A program made the translations under genes and the position numbers. Shown one piece after another: positions 1 through 10,255 of a DNA stretch of 64,000 nucleotides. Every line of letters starts with the position of its first letter. Position 1 is the stretch's first letter. The notes under the pieces are model-generated. The model did no database searches. It had not been told where the DNA came from and saw only the letters and a list, made by a program, of their open reading frames with translations. The DNA lies in contig OW203987.1 in NCBI GenBank assembly GCA_934047225.1, forward strand, positions 5,545,501-5,609,500, in the 5' to 3' direction. Source of the DNA: Ypsolopha sequella. Its lineage: Eukaryota > Arthropoda > Insecta > Lepidoptera > Ypsolophidae.

Positions 1-150
1 CATATCAGCCGAGCAGCATTGCATTTTTCAATGAAACAGTTATTTTTTTTTTTCGAGATACAGGGCTTGCTCCATAGTAAAAGTTGTTCTATACCATTGA
101 CTGAATAAGCTCTTCAAATATGGTTACACCTTTCTGTTACACGTTGTATA
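1..150. repeat. Dispersed repeat fragment, copy 1
   Basis: This stretch recurs at 33430-33670, where it is present in both orientations as a foldback, and in part at 58528-58625. The shared core reads 'ttctataccattgactgaa' followed by 'taagctcttcaaatatg'. It is non-coding; the ORFs across it are fortuitous. The family is unknown to me; the inverted copy at 33.4 kb suggests a foldback or MITE-like element. Confidence 0.7.
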
Positions 151-584
151 AGGTCTTTCAATGTATATGAAAAGTAATTTAGTAGGTAATTCAGTATCGT
201 TAATACATCACATTCCACTGCAAAGTACTTTTTTTTGTGCGAATTTTTTTTTTCACTTCTCATAACAAGTGGTCCGATCAGCTGACTCAGTTTGTATGGA
301 CAAATGATGACAATTTGTATGACCTTATATAGCGTGTAAAAGAGATGTCCTACCCTTATGAACACCTTGCAAGAGAGAAAGAGATGCACAACAAAGAACA
401 GCTATGTCAATGTTTTTTACATTGCCCTAGGAGCGGGATCTGGTTCAGTATGAGAACTACTAGGGAGTGTGTGGAAATGAAGACGGGTATGGACAGGCCG
501 GTGTCATTTTTCCCTACCCCTGAGACCGAGGTCTTGGGACGGTAGTGACTACTAGGGGGCAAACATTGCGGTACTGTTATCTAT
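151..584. other. No recognisable feature
   Basis: AT-rich sequence with short homopolymers. Two small ORFs overlap it on opposite strands, but neither has a recognisable domain. Confidence 0.6.
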
Positions 585-1160
585 AATAGGCTATTTGACA
601 ACATTGAAAATACATTACAAATTGTGGTCATCCTATCAGATAATAGCCTAAAAAAGACATATTTCACGTTATTTAAACTAAATTACGCATATTTTTTGCA
701 AATTACGCGAAATAAAATATAATATTTTAAAATATCTTATCTGTGGCAGCAATGTGCCGCGAACGCTCTGTGATTGGTGGCAACTCATGGTGACGTCACA
801 TGCATGTAAACATGGATTCCTAGACTGATTGTTGTTTGCATTTTATGTTTTCTGAGTGTTAAATTCGATCTGTGAAGCACTTTTCGGTCAATTTTGGATA
901 AATTTTGTAATGAGAATTCACTTAGGTGCACTGTTTTGTTGAGGTTATGTGAACTTGTTTACTAGCGTGTGACGTCACGCGTGTCACGTGACCAGCGCCA
1001 TTACAGAAACATCGTTTTCGGAGCGATTTTTAAAACGTAAACTTAAATATTTATTTTATTAATAAAACAGTAAAATTTCTCGGAAATAGCAAAGAAGTGT
1101 GCTTATTATGTTATAAATAATCATTTAAAATTACGTCCGAAATTAGTCAAATAGCCTATT
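585..1160. mobile_element. MITE with 15-bp perfect terminal inverted repeats
   Basis: AATAGGCTATTTGAC at 585-599 is the exact reverse complement of the sequence at 1146-1160. The ~575-bp interior is non-coding and contains several TGACGTCA/GTCACGTGAC-type palindromic words. Size, TIRs and lack of coding fit a non-autonomous DNA transposon. I could not fix the target duplication, so the superfamily is open. Confidence 0.65.
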
Positions 1161-1835
1161 GTGCAGTGAAAATAAGTTAATAAATGTATGGAAAGTAACA
1201 TACTACTTTATTTAATTATCGCAAGAAGATCTTCTGTCTGGTCGTATGACAAACTTTTCAGGAAGTTTCTGATTTGGATTTTACAATCGAATATACCTAT
1301 TTAGTTGGTGAATATTCAGTGCTTTATTAAGAGAAGCAAACCATTTCCATGTCAAAATTGAGTTACTTTTTGGTTCAGTGCCTCCTAGACCAGACGCGCG
1401 AGCCAAGCTTGCAGGCAATGCATCAAGCGTGAAAAAAGTAGGTAATATTTCCTTCCAAGGCGGGTATCTTTTTATTTTAAAAGCGACATTCGCGAAATGA
1501 GATACTTTTATGTCCCGGACCAAATTGAAAAATGCTTTTCTATATATAAAAATATAATACGCCAGCTTTTGCTTCGCTCGCGTGGATGTGCTAAAGAGAA
1601 AAAGAATTATCGTCAGTTTTCGGCTTGGCGGCTATTTTACCAACACCCCTTATAGCCTATCTATAAGACAAGATAAGATAGATAAGCAGACAGACAGACA
1701 AAAATTCTAGAAATTGTAGTCACCAATTTCATTTAAAATTTCGAAAAAATATTCTATATGTACATTACTACAGACAACTACAGGCGCGACTTATTTACTA
1801 CTTTATAAATAAAATAAATATATCGTCACGACTTG
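1161..1835. other. No gene; decayed Helitron-like scrap and short simple repeats
   Basis: Around 1555-1590 the words 'gccagcttttgcttcgctcgcgtgg' resemble a decayed reverse-oriented version of the Helitron-type ends found elsewhere in the window. A short GACA/GATA run lies near 1665-1700. The 80-aa ORF at 1281-1523 (minus) shows no recognisable domain. Confidence 0.4.
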
Positions 1836-2260
1836 AATCCCCGAGAGGGTGTCAGAGGTGTTCCGAGTGTGAACTGTGAAATGCAAGACACAATCCAAAC
1901 TCGGTACACCCGCGTTTCACCGACGCTTATTACGTCCCAACCTCTATTGCCGTACTTCGGGCACAAATACACGCTTTTTAGGGCATGCAGGTTTCCTTAC
2001 AATCCGCCTGCCCAGCGTGTGTGAGTATTGGAATTTCTTCCAGCAGCACGGTCAAGAGTGTCGAAATCCTGGAAAGGCCCATGTCCAGCAGTAGACGACC
2101 TGCAAAATAATATCATTTGTATTTTATATGGATTTTTCATCACAAGCGCCACACGAAATTTTTTCGTACGCGTGGTCACTTTGGAAAACATTCGATTTTT
2201 AAAATTCCAACTTTATGTTGAAATTCTTACCAACTGTTTGAGAGTTGCAGTTAAGGGGAA
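1836..2260 (-). repeat. Reverse-oriented SINE body plus adjoining repeat
   Basis: The segment from 'cgtcacgacttgaatccc' to the 'gcatgcaggtttcctta' end is the reverse complement of the SINE body seen in full at 41154-41485 and 53491-53825. It is followed by a LINE-tail-like 'ggcccatgtccagcagtag'. The block near 2190-2260 ('gttgaaattcttaccaactg') recurs, again after a SINE body, at 35480-35560, so the two loci share a composite repeat. It is not coding. Confidence 0.65.
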
Positions 2261-2620
2261 CGAAAATACAAACAGAAATAAAATGTCAGCTTTCGGATGA
2301 TTTTGTTGCAATAATTAGGTTACGTATAACCATAAAAAAAATACATGTTTTTGGTTGAACTTTAAGGTATTCATTTTCCACAAACCACGTTAATCGATTC
2401 ATATTTGTACTGTCAATGAATTTTTTTGTAACCCTCTATTGCACACTTCTTATCAATTTTGTTTCAGGTATCGCTTTCGCGATTTTGTTGTTTTTTTTTT
2501 TAATAAAATTAGTGTGAATGATATCTATTCATTTTCCAAATACCACGTTATTCAGGTCAAAAAAAACACCCCCTTTTTCCAAAAATACGTAAATCCACTG
2601 ATGCAGTCAGCGGCAGCAAG
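2261..2620. other. No recognisable feature
   Basis: AT-rich intergenic sequence with homopolymer runs. A 71-aa ORF here has no recognisable domain. Confidence 0.5.
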
Positions 2621-2628
2621 ATATTGTC

Positions 2629-3253
2629 CGGTGTTGCCGTTTTGGCATTTTTAATGCTAAATTTGGCACTTTTTCATCTTAATTAGCATGTTAAATTTGA
2701 ACTTAGCATATTGCATTATTTTAGCATTTTTTGTTTGCAAAGCAACCTACAGGTTTAAAAGTGTAATTTTATAATAACAACCAGACAAATATGTTATTTT
2801 GGACTATGGCAACAATTTATGGGGAAATCCCGAGCAACGTTCAGAAATATCACCTTGTGCATTCGAGCGATGGTTCGGTGTAATTTCTAAACGTGGCCCA
2901 AGGGGGTTTTCTCGTTTAGTCGTTCGATTGTCGTTCGGTCAGTCACAGTCACATCACAGATTAGGTACTTAGTACTACGTTACGCTTGAAGAAAACTTGC
3001 TGAAACTCATTGAAGGTATTAAAGAACATACAATGGCTTATGAAAGTGGCCCGTCAACGTCACAACAAGACAAACCTGTTGATGACCTTCAGGTATTCTT
3101 CGAAATAGAAGACTAAGATTTTGTTTTTTGATTTAATAAATACTTTAAATTAAATAGGCATTTTATTTAGCACTTTAAAAATTGTACTTAGCATTTTTTG
3201 CATTTTTCTGGCGAAAATTTGGCATTTTTCTAAATTATAAAACGGCAACACTG
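2629..3253 (+). mobile_element. Non-autonomous hAT element with 8-bp TSD and coding remnant
   Basis: The ends are CGGTGTTGCCGTTTT at left and its near-complement (AAAACGGCAACACTG) at right, a hAT-type 'CAGTGTTGCC' terminus. The 8 bases ATATTGTC occur directly outside both ends (2621-2628 and 3254-3261), a perfect hAT-sized target duplication. Inside, 2973-3116 is an open frame ending ...DLQVFFEIED-stop, which looks like the tail of a transposase gene left after internal deletion. At 625 bp the element cannot encode a whole transposase. The hAT assignment rests on TIR and TSD; the tail's identity is inferred. Confidence 0.85.
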
Positions 3254-3261
3254 ATATTGTC

Positions 3262-3689
3262 AGTCTACGCCTAGCGTTGGCGCCCGTAAGACGTGGAACC
3301 TGTGCCTTTTTTTGCAAGCTATAAATATCTCCCAAAACTACTTCAAAACACATTGAAATTAATTTTATAAAGTAATATTTCGAGGAGCATCATATTCCTG
3401 CCGTTAAAAACTCAACAAAATATGCGTATGAGTGATTTAGCTAAATCGTGCCATAGTCATAACAACAAAACTGAATGAATTTGGAATGAATTCATACTTT
3501 TATGCGGGAAAATAACATATGTTACTCTAAAAGAATAATTTTGTGATCGTTATTGAAACCCAAATTAATTTACTTATACTTACTGAGATCTGTAACAAAG
3601 GTCAATGACCTTTTCGTGAAATTACCCTCTAGTATTGGCTCACCATTTCAGGTCCAATAAGTGAAGTTTTTTACAAATTATATAGGTAC
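3262..3689. other. No recognisable feature
   Basis: AT-rich intergenic sequence; no domain, tandem repeat or RNA gene seen. Confidence 0.5.
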
Positions 3690-5485
3690 ACTTACTTGGG
3701 ATAAATCGCCAAGCATTTAAAATATAGAAATTTATTTTGAAATATTTACAGTGCATGGCAAAATTATTAGATCGTAGATAATCATGTCGGTACATGTTCA
3801 GGTTCTGTTACGCAAAATGAAAACAATGAAACTCTTTTAGGATTAATTTGTTATCCCTATGTTTGTCTGTCTGTCCGTTTGTCTAGACAATTTTTTCTGG
3901 GTAAAATTAATAAATACCAATATAAACGGCCCTCTATAGAGCTGTAAAAACATACTTTTGACGTTTTTATTTATATTACGTTTTAGGTTTTTACGTTTTT
4001 CATACAAATTTTCTCACTATGAAAATGTAGGGATGAACACTTGAGATAATATTTTGCATTTAAAAGATAAAAAGATAAAAGTCAACACAGAAAGGAATTG
4101 TTGAACAAATAATGTAAAAAATATGAAAACCATGTTGTTCTATTTTAAAGGGATTAATTATCTACTGTTCAATGTGGCGATAGCTTTGTTTATTTTTTTC
4201 CTTGAATTATTTTTTACTTAGATAACAAATAGTTTAATACAAGGTTTTACTTAAGAGGTCCCTTTACCCGTGTATTTTTCTTAAAATTCATACAATAGGT
4301 ATAAACCGAATGTGAAGTCTACAGCTTATTTTCTTCATATCTTTTTTCATGAGTATATTCTAGTGACATCTAACTACGTCTCTATACAGCCCAAAAAGCA
4401 AAATTTGATAAAACACCATCATAATAGCTGTCAGGATATCGTCAATATTGCCTTGTTTTACGCAAAGTTTAACAAGTTTGTATATTTTTATCTATACTGG
4501 AAATAAAAAAGAGAGAAATACAGGCGTCGTTCATGTTAAGATGACTAAGTTTACACACTTTGCTAAGTATAAACAATTACCGTTTCATGGAAAACTGTTT
4601 TGACCTGAAACCATTTCACAAATTCAATTAACTTATTTTGAATATCTTGTCATCTTGCACTTCTTGATGAGAAATACAATTTCAATAAGTAAAAATACAA
4701 CTTTTAGTAAAAAAAACTTATAGTTAAAAGTCTGCTGTATGCATTAACATATTTTTAATTATATTACAATAGTAATAAAATAATTGGCTTATCCGTCGTC
4801 GTGATACCAGCCATAAATTTCTTAAATAATCTGATATCACGCTTATGGAAAACCCAATTATTTTGAAGATACCATAATATCATTAAAATATGTTTATGCA
4901 TATAGCAAACTTTTAACAATAAATTGTCTTAGCTAAAAGTTGTACTTTACCGTTATAATTATTTCTTAATATTTTGTTACAAATTCGGAGAAATAGCCCT
5001 TAAGGAAAACCTTGTATGAAAATATTTGTTATCTTTGTAACAAAGAAAAACAAAATGAACAAAGCTATCGCCACATTGAACAAACAGTAAATTATTAATC
5101 CCTTTAGAATAGAAAGATATGGTTTTATATTTTTTACATTATTTGTTCTACAGTTCCTTTCTGTGCTTTCTTTCAAATGCAAAATATTATGTGAAGTGTT
5201 GATCTCTATATTTTCATAAGGAGAAAATTTGTATGAACAAGTTAAACAAAAGGCCATAAAAACGTTATAATATGTATATTTTACAGGGCTGTAAATATTA
5301 GCATTTATTGATTTTACCCAGAAAAATTGCCTAGACAAACGGACAAACAGACAAACATAGGGACAACAAATTAATCCTAAAAGAGTTTTGTTTTTTCATT
5401 TTGCGTAAAGGGACCTGAACATTTCAAACTATGATACAAATAAATGTCAATATTTTAAACACTTGGCGATTTATCCCAAGGGTAA
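3690..5485. repeat. Large degenerate foldback (~1.8 kb)
   Basis: The left arm starting 'cttgggataaatcgccaag' (about 3697) is matched in inverse orientation by 'cttggcgatttatcccaag' (about 5462). Pairing continues inward through 'tttgtctagacaatttttt' versus 'aaaattgcctagacaaacg', through the 'gcgatagctttgttta' blocks (about 4187 and 5070), and around a centre near 4800-4860. The left arm has several hundred extra bases. This is a long-TIR foldback transposon relic or an inverted duplication. The 112-aa minus ORF inside is not convincing. Confidence 0.75.
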
Positions 5486-6659
5486 ACAGGTGTCCCAAAA
5501 GTCAACGCTTTCCCTTGGAAGGCTGGTAGGCCAGCTCATGACTGACCAGAATATCAAATTATGACCTCAGCAAAAAGTAGATAGTCTTCGAGTTGATGGT
5601 ACTTTTATAAATTCGAATAGATTTTTGAGAGTCAAAGCTAACCAGTTCTAAATTCTAAGAATAAAACTTTTGTTGCGCAACTCTGAATAGTCATGCTATT
5701 GATAAAGTCAAAAATAAACCTTGAAATGCTGTTACATCAGGAAGAAAAATAAAAACCCAATTTATAAGCAATTTTTTGTAATTAGGTTAGTTCGATACCA
5801 CACCCTGAAAAAAAATGTCCTATGTTAGTTTTGCAAATTGTCTTAAATAACGGCTCATCAAATATTGTTTTTCAAATGATCTGGCAATTTCTGTGTATTA
5901 CTTTTGAAAAAAAAGTTATTGCTATTTTACTACCAAAGGAGCTGCGTATTTTTTAAAATAATTAGAATTTAGAATGAAAGAGTGGCGGGCAGTAAAAATA
6001 TTTGACGTTCATTAGAAATGCCATTTAACACGCGTTAGAGTGAAATAAATAGTGACGCTATTTAAAATGAGTTGGAATGAGATAGTAACGCAGTTAAACG
6101 TGGTTGAATGAGAGAGGCATAATTGATATAGGCTACAGTGAGATAGATAGTGACGTGGTGCATTCCTTCTGAGAATATTTGTTAGTTTCCACTTTTTGTA
6201 ATAACAACTTTAATAAAAAAAAATTGTAACGAAATTTTTGGTCCAATTTATTTTCCCGCAAGTGTAAAACCAGCTCAACGGGCGAAAAATATTTAAAGAA
6301 TGGGTAATGGTGACAATTAACCGTCACAATATTATTATGTATCTCTAAAGGAGTGTCTGAAATGTTCCGAGGGTCAACTGATGAATCAAACACTCAAAAA
6401 ACCACTTTTAGCCGACCATAATAAATTTACGTCCCGACGTGATAGCAAGTAGGATCAATGCCGTGTGACGATGATCGAAATACACTAATAAATTAGATAA
6501 AATAAAATACGTATTACTTTTGACCCTGCCTGGTCCACTCTATTCGTATTTTTGCTATGGTGACGCGAGCTTAGAGACCGGGACGAATTTCCCCCCGCGC
6601 GCTATCGTAAAATAGAATAAGCCACGCCCGGAACTGGTTTTTGTTTTGGCTATGTCATA
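5486..6659. other. No gene recognised
   Basis: AT-rich sequence. Around 6010-6155 the words 'gagatagatagtgacg' and 'gaaataaatagtgacgc' recur loosely, which may be a decayed short tandem repeat. No domain or RNA gene was seen. Confidence 0.5.
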
Positions 6660-7005
6660 CTCTTAACTTACTAAACCAATAATTAAAAAAATCTCCGTTC
6701 TTTATTTTTTGCTCCGTTTTCAATGCATCCATAAATATCACAAAAACGAACCATATTAATTAAAAATCAGTATCGTAATAAAACAAAAAACAAAATACGC
6801 GCGCAGTGAACGAGTGGTACTCGAGCTCTGCGTGCCACCACCAGATTTGCCACTAACTTGCGGGGGACCGCGGGGGACGATAATCTCTCGCGGGGAGGTA
6901 AGTGTCGCTTCTTTACGTAGTAATACTTTATATTCTCTGCTTTGGGTCTCTCTTCACCATAAAGTGTGCATGCCGCACATGCAATCCTTAATTTTTTTTA
7001 AATAA
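6660..7005. repeat. Dispersed repeat, paralogous to 35605-35870
   Basis: The run 'cgttttcaatgcatccata' through 'cgcgcggggaggtgagtgt' is shared, with scattered differences, with 35605-35870. It includes a GC-richer patch ('cttgcgggggaccgcgggg') followed by 'ggtaagtgtcgc', a splice-donor-like word. Two copies in one window show it is repetitive; the family is unknown to me. Confidence 0.65.
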
Positions 7006-7189
7006 ATTACTTTTTGTTTTTTTAAGTCTAGTTAATAAATTTCATATGAAATTAATTGTAGAAAATTATTTTACCAGTGACGGAATGCTTTTTGTGTATT
7101 TTTAAATATACTGAAAATCTAAAGTATTCCAAAATTACATTCTCAGACAAAATATTTTCAATGTTTTTTTTCGCATAAGAAAGACAATT

Positions 7190-7778
7190 TAATTACAAAG
7201 AGGAAGCTCCAGGTTTTATAGCATAATTTAATTACAAAGAGCAAGCCCTCAGGTTTTATAACAAAATTTAATTACAAAGAGTAAGCCCTCAGGTTTTATA
7301 ACATAATTTAATTACAAAGAGTAAGCCCTCAGGTTTTATAACATAATTTAATTACAAAGAGTAAACCCTCAGGTTTTATAACAAAATTTAATTACGAAGA
7401 GTAAGCCCTCAGGTTTTATAACATAATTTAATCACAAAGAGTAAGCCTTTATAACATATTTTAATCACAAAGAGTAAGCCCTCAGGTTTTATAACATAAT
7501 TTAATTACAAAGAGTAAGCCCGCAGGTTTTATAACAAAATTTAATAACAAAGAGTAAGCCCTCAGGTTTTATAACATAATTTAATTACAAAGAGTAAGCC
7601 CTCATGTTTTATAACATATTTAAATCACAAAGAGTAAGCCCTCAGGTTTTATAACATAATTTAATTACAAAGAGTAAGCCCTCAGGTTTTATAACGTAAT
7701 TTAATTACAAAGAGTAAGCCCTCAGGTTTTATAACATCATTTAATTACAAAGAGTAAACCCTCAGGTTTTATAACAAC
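7190..7778 (+). repeat. 40-bp minisatellite, about 14 copies
   Basis: A unit reading approximately 'aatttaattacaaagagtaa' then 'gccctcaggttttataacat' repeats with a 40-bp period. One unit near 7441-7470 is shortened. The last unit ends in the Polinton target duplication AACAAC, so the element inserted at the downstream edge of the array; no units remain on the other side. Confidence 0.95.
7773..7778. repeat. Left 6-bp target-site duplication of the Polinton
   Basis: AACAAC immediately precedes the element's terminal AGTAGGTG. The same six bases follow the right terminus at 26809-26814. Six-base duplications are the established Polinton/Maverick signature. Confidence 0.95.
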
Positions 7779-7785
7779 AGTAGGT

Positions 7786-7926
7786 GTCGATTGGGCATTC
7801 TAAAACAGTCATTCGTTTAAACACCTTCACTTCACTCCGAGCTCCGCTCCGCTCCGCTCCGCTACGCTCACTCGGAGTGAAGTGAAGTTGTTTAAACGAA
7901 AATCTGTTTTAGAATGTCCAATCGAC
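7786..7926. repeat. Terminal near-palindrome (hairpin) inside left TIR
   Basis: The arms are GTCGATTGGG...CACTCCGAG (56 nt) and CTCGGAGTG...CCAATCGAC (56 nt). About 51 of 56 positions are complementary, around a 29-nt centre of CTCCG/GCTCC repeats. It could extrude as a cruciform or fold when single-stranded. It may serve terminal replication or integrase recognition; that role is inferred. Confidence 0.9.
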
Positions 7927-8107
7927 AAAGCTTTAGAACAGAATCCATGACGATAAAACCGACTCTTTCATCATGTTATATCTAGAACTCTGCGTTGTAC
8001 GTTCCGTAATGCACGACAGCAGAATCAAACCTTACAAATCTTACAATTAATTTAAAATTAGCTCTCGCTATCGCAGTAGGAAAATAAAAACACCTGTCAA
8101 TAATTTT

Positions 8108-8118
8108 TATAGTCATTG
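8108..8118 (+). promoter_or_regulatory. Candidate initiator-like promoter word
   Basis: TATAGTCATTG lies just upstream of the ATPase start and resembles the arthropod initiator TCA(G/T)T. A near-identical word, TATAGTCACTC, precedes the gene at 9932. TCAGTA and TCATTA sit 3-11 nt before the ATGs at 11202 and 12334. A shared core-promoter motif with very short leaders is inferred, not shown. Being inside the TIR, this copy is also present at the right end. Confidence 0.35.
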
Positions 8119-8149
8119 CATGTTTAGCGTTTATTATACTCACAAGAAC

Positions 8150-8836
8150 ATGGAGTTTGTGAAGCAACCATTAACACTGCAACTTGAAAATATTTGTCCT
8201 AACTTGAAAAATATAAATTTTCGACATGGAAAGCTTTTACCTAATACCATTCGATGTATAATATGTGGTCCATCGAATTGTGGTAAAACGAATTTGATGA
8301 TTGGTCTACTTTTACACGAGAACGGATTGTGCTATCGTCATGTTTCCGTGTATTCCAAAACACTTTATCAACCTAAATACGTTTTTCTAGAAAAGGTTTT
8401 AAAACTAGTACCTAGTGTATCATTTGCAAAATACCAAGAAAATGAACAAGTGATTAGCCCACAAGATGCAAAACGTAATTCAATTATTATTTTTGATGAT
8501 GTATCATGTGAAAATCAGAACAATGTGAGAGACTATTTCGCAATGGGAAGACATAAAAATATAGATTGTTTTTATTTAAATCAAACATATAGTAAAATTC
8601 CTAAACAGCTTATTAGGGATAATACTAACTTAATTGTACTTTTTAAACAAGACGATACAAATATGAAACATATTTACGATGAGCATGTCACTACAGATAT
8701 GACATGGGCACGATTTCGTGAAATGTGCTCTAAAATATGGAGTAATCCTTATAGTTATTTGGTGATAAACAAGGATTGCAAAAAAAATAAAGGTTGTTAC
8801 AGAAGAGAATTTGATACATTTATCACTTTCAATTAA
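8150..8836 (+). CDS. FtsK/HerA-type genome packaging ATPase
   Basis: The 228-aa product is a P-loop ATPase of the A32-like kind that pumps viral DNA into capsids. Walker A is GPSNCGKT (residues 40-47), Walker B is IIIFDD (112-117), and a polar NQ at 144-145 sits where motif III is expected. Length is typical for Polinton ATPases. I chose ATG 8150 over the upstream in-frame ATG at 8120. In the right TIR copy, small length differences put the 8120-equivalent ATG out of frame, while the 8150-equivalent (MEFVKQPLTL) is kept. It is the first gene of the rightward block and its promoter lies within the TIR. No lesion seen. Confidence 0.93.
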   Translation: MEFVKQPLTLQLENICPNLKNINFRHGKLLPNTIRCIICGPSNCGKTNLMIGLLLHENGLCYRHVSVYSKTLYQPKYVFLEKVLKLVPSVSFAKYQENEQVISPQDAKRNSIIIFDDVSCENQNNVRDYFAMGRHKNIDCFYLNQTYSKIPKQLIRDNTNLIVLFKQDDTNMKHIYDEHVTTDMTWARFREMCSKIWSNPYSYLVINKDCKKNKGCYRREFDTFITFN

Positions 8837-8851
8837 TCGTGGGCACACGGC

Positions 8852-8862
8852 TCCTATAAATA
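8852..8862 (+). promoter_or_regulatory. Possible TATA box upstream of the 8938 gene
   Basis: CCTATAAATAAAG lies between the ATPase stop and the next start, ~80 nt before ATG 8938. AATAAA in the same word could instead be the ATPase polyadenylation signal; both uses may overlap. Confidence 0.3.
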
Positions 8863-8937
8863 AAGTATTTTTAATATCATATATCCATATGCTGTTTGGT
8901 TGCTACAGGAGCAATAAGTTTCAAAACCATATTAAAA

Positions 8938-9867
8938 ATGGAAAAAACTCTAAAAAAGAAAATCGTTGATGCTGCCGCAGCAATCAAGAAAAAAGTTCAA
9001 AAAATGCGAGACATTGAAACCGATAATGAAAAAGTCTTACAGACGGTCTTAAAACCTATTACTGAACCATTAAATCACATGATGGAAGCAAGTAATAATC
9101 GTAATAACAAACACATAAAAAAACTGAAAAAGGATGGGTTTAAATCTGGAAGTAATTCATATTTGGATAAAACTTTTACTGAAAGCGAAATCAGTGAAAT
9201 AGATGATGAAGATAAAGAAGAATGTAATGAAGAGGGTAACACCGGAGGTAACCAGTTTGATGACTCATTTAGGACAGTATCTTCAAAATCGAGTGCTAAA
9301 GACACGTCGATTTGGTCTTTATCTGCCGAAGTGATACGTAACGTTCCTTTTGGAGTTAGATATGATCATGGAAAACTCAAGTTGGGTTTTGCAAATGTAA
9401 CGATTAGTGATGACTTAATTTCAGTAGCTGGATGTAAATATAAAAAAACAAAAGGATTATTAGAATTGTTAGTCAAAAAGAACCCTGATCTGAGTTTGGT
9501 TACTAAAACTGACACTGCATGCTATAAACGAATGTTACTAGACACAAATGCTCATAGACAAGGTTTTAATCCAAGTAAACCGATCAAAAGTAATAAAGGA
9601 AAAAAATACATGCAAGTTATTAAACCATTATTTAAGCTACGACGTGATACTGTAAGTACAGAAGATAGCACTGTACAAGGAAAAGGCTTACCTATAATGA
9701 AGAAATATAAAAAAAATGTAGATTTTGTTTATTGGGATGATCCAAACGAGTTAGTAGAGAGACTAAAACTACTAATTGCTTCACGTGATGCTGGCAATAC
9801 AGGACTTGACAACGAGATCATATCAATAATAGAAGAATTGCAAGAAGCTGGTATAATAAATAAATAA
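8938..9867 (+). CDS. Polinton protein with DUF8207-like C-terminus
   Basis: The 309-aa product is probably virion- or replication-associated; function unknown. It begins MEKTLKKKIVDAAAAIKKKV, a lysine-rich helical segment, then an acidic stretch (EIDDEDKEECNEE) and a conserved-looking C-terminal half with VYWDDPNELVERLKLLIASR near the end. I recall this C-terminal pattern as the arthropod Polinton family DUF8207, not checked. The frame stays open upstream to a TTG at 8896, but the first ATG is 8938 and I use that. The word GKGLPI (about residues 250-255) resembles GKGL words in the minor capsid protein and may be a protease site. It is co-directional with the ATPase. Confidence 0.8.
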   Translation: MEKTLKKKIVDAAAAIKKKVQKMRDIETDNEKVLQTVLKPITEPLNHMMEASNNRNNKHIKKLKKDGFKSGSNSYLDKTFTESEISEIDDEDKEECNEEGNTGGNQFDDSFRTVSSKSSAKDTSIWSLSAEVIRNVPFGVRYDHGKLKLGFANVTISDDLISVAGCKYKKTKGLLELLVKKNPDLSLVTKTDTACYKRMLLDTNAHRQGFNPSKPIKSNKGKKYMQVIKPLFKLRRDTVSTEDSTVQGKGLPIMKKYKKNVDFVYWDDPNELVERLKLLIASRDAGNTGLDNEIISIIEELQEAGIINK

Positions 9868-9914
9868 ATAAAATAACTTTTTATCTTTCCCCTCAGTTAA
9901 AAGTTTATTTTTGC

Positions 9915-9925
9915 TATAGTCACTC
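9915..9925 (+). promoter_or_regulatory. Candidate initiator-like promoter word
   Basis: TATAGTCACTC lies 6 nt before ATG 9932 and matches the word at 8108-8118 in 9 of 11 positions. A second initiator-like word (CTCAGTTA, about 9892-9899) with a TATA-like run ~30 nt upstream lies in the same spacer. Confidence 0.3.
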
Positions 9926-9931
9926 GTTAAC

Positions 9932-10255
9932 ATGAATATCGATAAATTCGGTCACCATGTACACAAAAGATTGCGATTGACTGATATGTTAGATTCTACT
10001 GAAAGAAGTTTGACGAGAGAAGAGAACGGTGATTACGATTTACAACAAAGGAGATTAAAAGGCGTTAAATTTCCTGTAACGTCAGATGATGCTGTGAATA
10101 AAGAATACGTAGATAAAACTAAGCTGGACTTCTATACCAAGAAAGAAGTTGATGAAATAGTTGTGGGTGCCATAAAAAAACTTAAAACTCGTTTATACGT
10201 AGACATTTATACAAAAGGGGAAATAGACAAGCTAATTAAACTAACAAAAAAATGA
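9932..10255 (+). CDS. Small stalk/fibre-like protein
   Basis: The 107-aa protein has no catalytic motif. Residues ~30-60 (LKGVKFPVTSDDAVNKEYVD) resemble the 'DAVNKxYVD' words common in trimeric phage and viral fibre stalks. YTKKEVDEIV and YTKGEIDKLI form a second loosely repeated pair. I infer an oligomeric attachment or stalk role with low confidence. Its TGA overlaps the integrase ATG (ATGA at 10252), so the two are probably expressed from one transcript. Confidence 0.7.
   Translation: MNIDKFGHHVHKRLRLTDMLDSTERSLTREENGDYDLQQRRLKGVKFPVTSDDAVNKEYVDKTKLDFYTKKEVDEIVVGAIKKLKTRLYVDIYTKGEIDKLIKLTKK

Larger units (their letters stand above)
7779..8201 (+). repeat. Left terminal inverted repeat
   Basis: This pairs with 26387-26808 in inverse orientation. 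By eye the only clear difference is a short stretch near 8130 ('tttattatactcac' here, 'tttatttattcac' in the other copy). The TIR runs past the ATPase start codon, so promoter and first 17 codons are duplicated at the far end. The outer 141 bp form a near-palindrome, annotated separately. Confidence 0.95.

Noticed and set aside
5000..5338. 112-aa minus ORF
   Set aside because: Lies within the degenerate foldback, low-complexity hydrophobic content, no domain.
7190..7778. CRISPR array
   Set aside because: Units are contiguous 40-bp repeats without unique spacers, in a eukaryotic genome.
8120..8149. Upstream ATG of the ATPase as the real start
   Set aside because: The equivalent ATG in the right TIR copy is out of frame, and an initiator-like word lies only 2 nt upstream; ATG 8150 is better supported.
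9075..9305. Minus-strand ORFs inside the rightward Polinton genes
   Set aside because: Shadows of the real frames (also 8630-8848, 10281-10505, 11273-11578, 13621-13887).
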